Shown here: one piece after another, positions 62,501 to 64,000 of the stretch | Numbering within the stretch: the stretch's first letter is position 1 | How the letters are laid out: every line of letters starts with the position of its first letter | Assembly: GCA_026770025.1 (NCBI GenBank) | Contig: JAMXDE010000011.1 | Location: 248,001-312,000 of the forward strand | From: Craspedostauros australis | Lineage: Eukaryota > Bacillariophyta > Bacillariophyceae > Mastogloiales > Achnanthaceae | Direction: 5' to 3' | Length of the DNA: 64,000 bases | Made by a program: the position numbers and the translations under genes | Notes under the pieces: model-generated | What the model was told of the DNA's origin: nothing | Database searches by the model: none | The model's input: the letters and a program-made list of their open reading frames with translations, nothing else

Positions 62501-64000
62501 TCAATCCCAGGTCCGATTGAGGTTTCGCAACAGACCATTCCAGGATGTGACATTCTGAAAGAGTCGGTCCAAGTCCACTTCGCAAAACTCGCGTTTGCGA
62601 TACGCGGAGTGTTGAAATGCTGATCGACGCAGCGATTCGCCCTCTGGAGAAGCGTACCAATCAGGCATCAATTGGCGTTCTATACTCAGCGACATGTTGA
62701 GAAAATGCTCCAGCTGATCGTCGGAAGGGCAAACCAATGGCAGATCTGCCATCGTCTTGTTGCATGTGCGACCATGGTAGAGTGCCAGTAGATTCGCAAA
62801 GCTTATCCTTGATGGGCGGGCTTGCTTGTTTTTGGGAATCACACCTCGCTCCGCGGCTGAGAAGACAATATCGTTGTGCTTGTACCACAGCATGTTGCGA
62901 ACATTCCTTGGTGGGTTGTCTTTTTTCTCCTCCAGATACCGACAGAAATTGGGCGCATGATGGATGAAATCGCAAATCAGCTGCTGCGTGATGTGGCGTT
63001 GGGAATGCATGTTGAGGATGTGCGTTGCAAAGCCGCCTGAATTCCAGAGATGTATAGAACCATCCATGAAGGCGTACGTCCCTGTGACCGTCTTGCGCCT
63101 GTTGGGATCGCGCGCAAGAGGCAAGCTCTGGCGGACCCAGCCGCAAATGATGGGCCAGGTCCGTTCTTGAGCCTTTCCGCCGTCGGCAGACCATTGGCTT
63201 ATCGCAAACGTCTTGTCGATTTTGCGGGAGTGAGCCTGCTTGATGCTGCTGAGCATCCAGTCGAAGACACGGCGATAGGTGACGATGACGGTCACATTCC
63301 ATCCCTGTAGCAAGTCCTGGAGGTGATCAAAGAACATGGGCTTGTGATAGATCCCCCTGTGTTCGAAATCGTGTTCTCCAGGAATACAATTCATCGCTCA
63401 CAATCAAGGACATACCATCCTGCCTCAATGAACCCAGAAGGTTCTTGACGTTCCGGATGCAATCCGGAACAGCATGCGTGGGCAAAGACGCCGCTGAATC
63501 GAATTCAGTGGACGAAATCGTCAAATTGTTGGCGTTCCTGGCATCGACGGAATGTCGTTTCCGTTGGAGATAGTCTGCGTACTCCTTGTGCATGCAGGTG
63601 ACGTTCCATAACTCACCAATGGAGTTGAGTTCGATCCCACCATAGCTTCCATCAAAAGATTCCCGCCCCCAGTAGACGTACTTGTCCTGTTCGAACAACC
63701 CCTTTCTGCTTGAGCTCTTGCATGTTGGCTTGCATGGTGGATGTGGCTGTCTTCGACGGTCCAACGTGGAGGACGAGTTGCGGCATCTTCTGTTGAATGT
63801 GATGAGCATGAGGGGATTGCAGTGTTCCATCCACTCGTAGTCTGGTATTCGCTGGTGTTGCCGTTGGCACCTGAGTCAGTGGCTGCACCAATGACTCGGC
63901 GGATGCGGTGGTCGCCATGTCGTTCCAACCATCCGTGTGTGCATCCCGACGAGGAGGAACCAAATCGATGGGAGTGACATAGTCAGCACCCTCCAGTGGA
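62501..64000 (-). pseudogene. sulfotransferase-like gene with two frameshifts, cut by window edge
   Basis: Three overlapping frames together make one sulfotransferase-like protein. The 5' frame (64000 to about 63700) has the PAPS-binding motif VLHVGPSKTATSTMQ. The middle frame (about 63699-63395) continues FEQDKYVYWGRESFDGSYGG and has LIVSDE. The 3' frame (about 63394-62501) has DWMLSS after VTVIVTYRRV, the second conserved block, and ends at a TGA. The first shift falls at a GGGG run (complement of 63699-63702); the second is near 63390-63405. Both shifts are in the same direction, so they do not cancel. The cause may be sequence error, because one is in a homopolymer, or real decay. The 5' end lies beyond the window. 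A carbohydrate or membrane-bound type is likely, since the family is large in diatoms. Confidence 0.7.

Overview
The window is nuclear DNA from a diatom, most likely a centric one. The strongest evidence is an intact silicon transporter (SIT) at 4196-5836. Supporting evidence is six proteins whose N-termini look like the diatom bipartite plastid presequence (signal peptide ending in A/G followed by F), short GT-AG introns, a CoDi-like Ty1/copia retrotransposon, and a diatom-style leucine-rich-repeat membrane protein. I saw no prokaryotic operons, rRNA, tRNA or CRISPR. Genes lie on both strands, and some gaps hold only simple repeats.

Layout. 1-641: 5' end of an ABCC transporter (-). 642-4195: gene-poor, with microsatellites and a long imperfect hairpin at about 1305-1480. 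4196-5836: silicon transporter (-). 6903-7706: DUF3110-like plastid protein (-), divergent from PDCD2/Tsr4 (+, 8278-9768). 10070-12300: TAF6 in four exons (-). 13434-13748: ribosomal protein eL42 (+). 14353-15390: RNase P/MRP subunit Pop4/Rpp29 (-). 16594-18393: plastid dihydrodipicolinate synthase in three exons (+). 18660-18997: two exons of an unidentified gene (+). 19704-21618: LysM-domain protein in three exons (-). 23620-25341: prolyl 4-hydroxylase (+). 25815-29210: UNC-45-type myosin chaperone (-). 29954-31177: plastid phytol/prenol kinase (+). 32107-33225: plastid-targeted unknown in two exons (-). 33934-36093: LSG1 GTPase (+). 36451-38049: TCAIM-like protein (+). 38219-41293: LRR membrane protein (-). 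41885-47135: complete LTR retrotransposon (-). 47167-49224: GPHR-like membrane protein (-). 50139-52041: type I membrane protein with three similar ectodomain modules (+). 52575-54664: plastid MATE transporter (+). 54771-56585: GT60 GlcNAc-transferase (-). 57071-58087: NAA10 acetyltransferase in three exons (-). 59211-62174: plastid sulfite reductase (+). 62501-64000: sulfotransferase-like gene broken by two frameshifts (-).

Functional themes. Plastid metabolism is prominent: sulfite reduction, lysine synthesis and phytol recycling. There is a ribosome-biogenesis set (Tsr4/PDCD2, LSG1, eL42, RNase P/MRP subunit). Endomembrane and secretory proteins are also common (P4H, GPHR, GT60, LRR and type I receptors-like proteins). 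These are neighbours in a eukaryotic genome, not an operon.

The most interesting region is the retrotransposon. Its two 188-bp LTRs read as identical and are flanked by a 5-bp target duplication (GATGC). Gag and pol share one frame, separated by a single TGA. The bases next to the 5' LTR, where a primer-binding site belongs, form a perfect 14-bp complement to a segment inside the LTR. That arrangement recalls Tf1 self-priming or Ty1 genome cyclisation more than ordinary tRNA priming.
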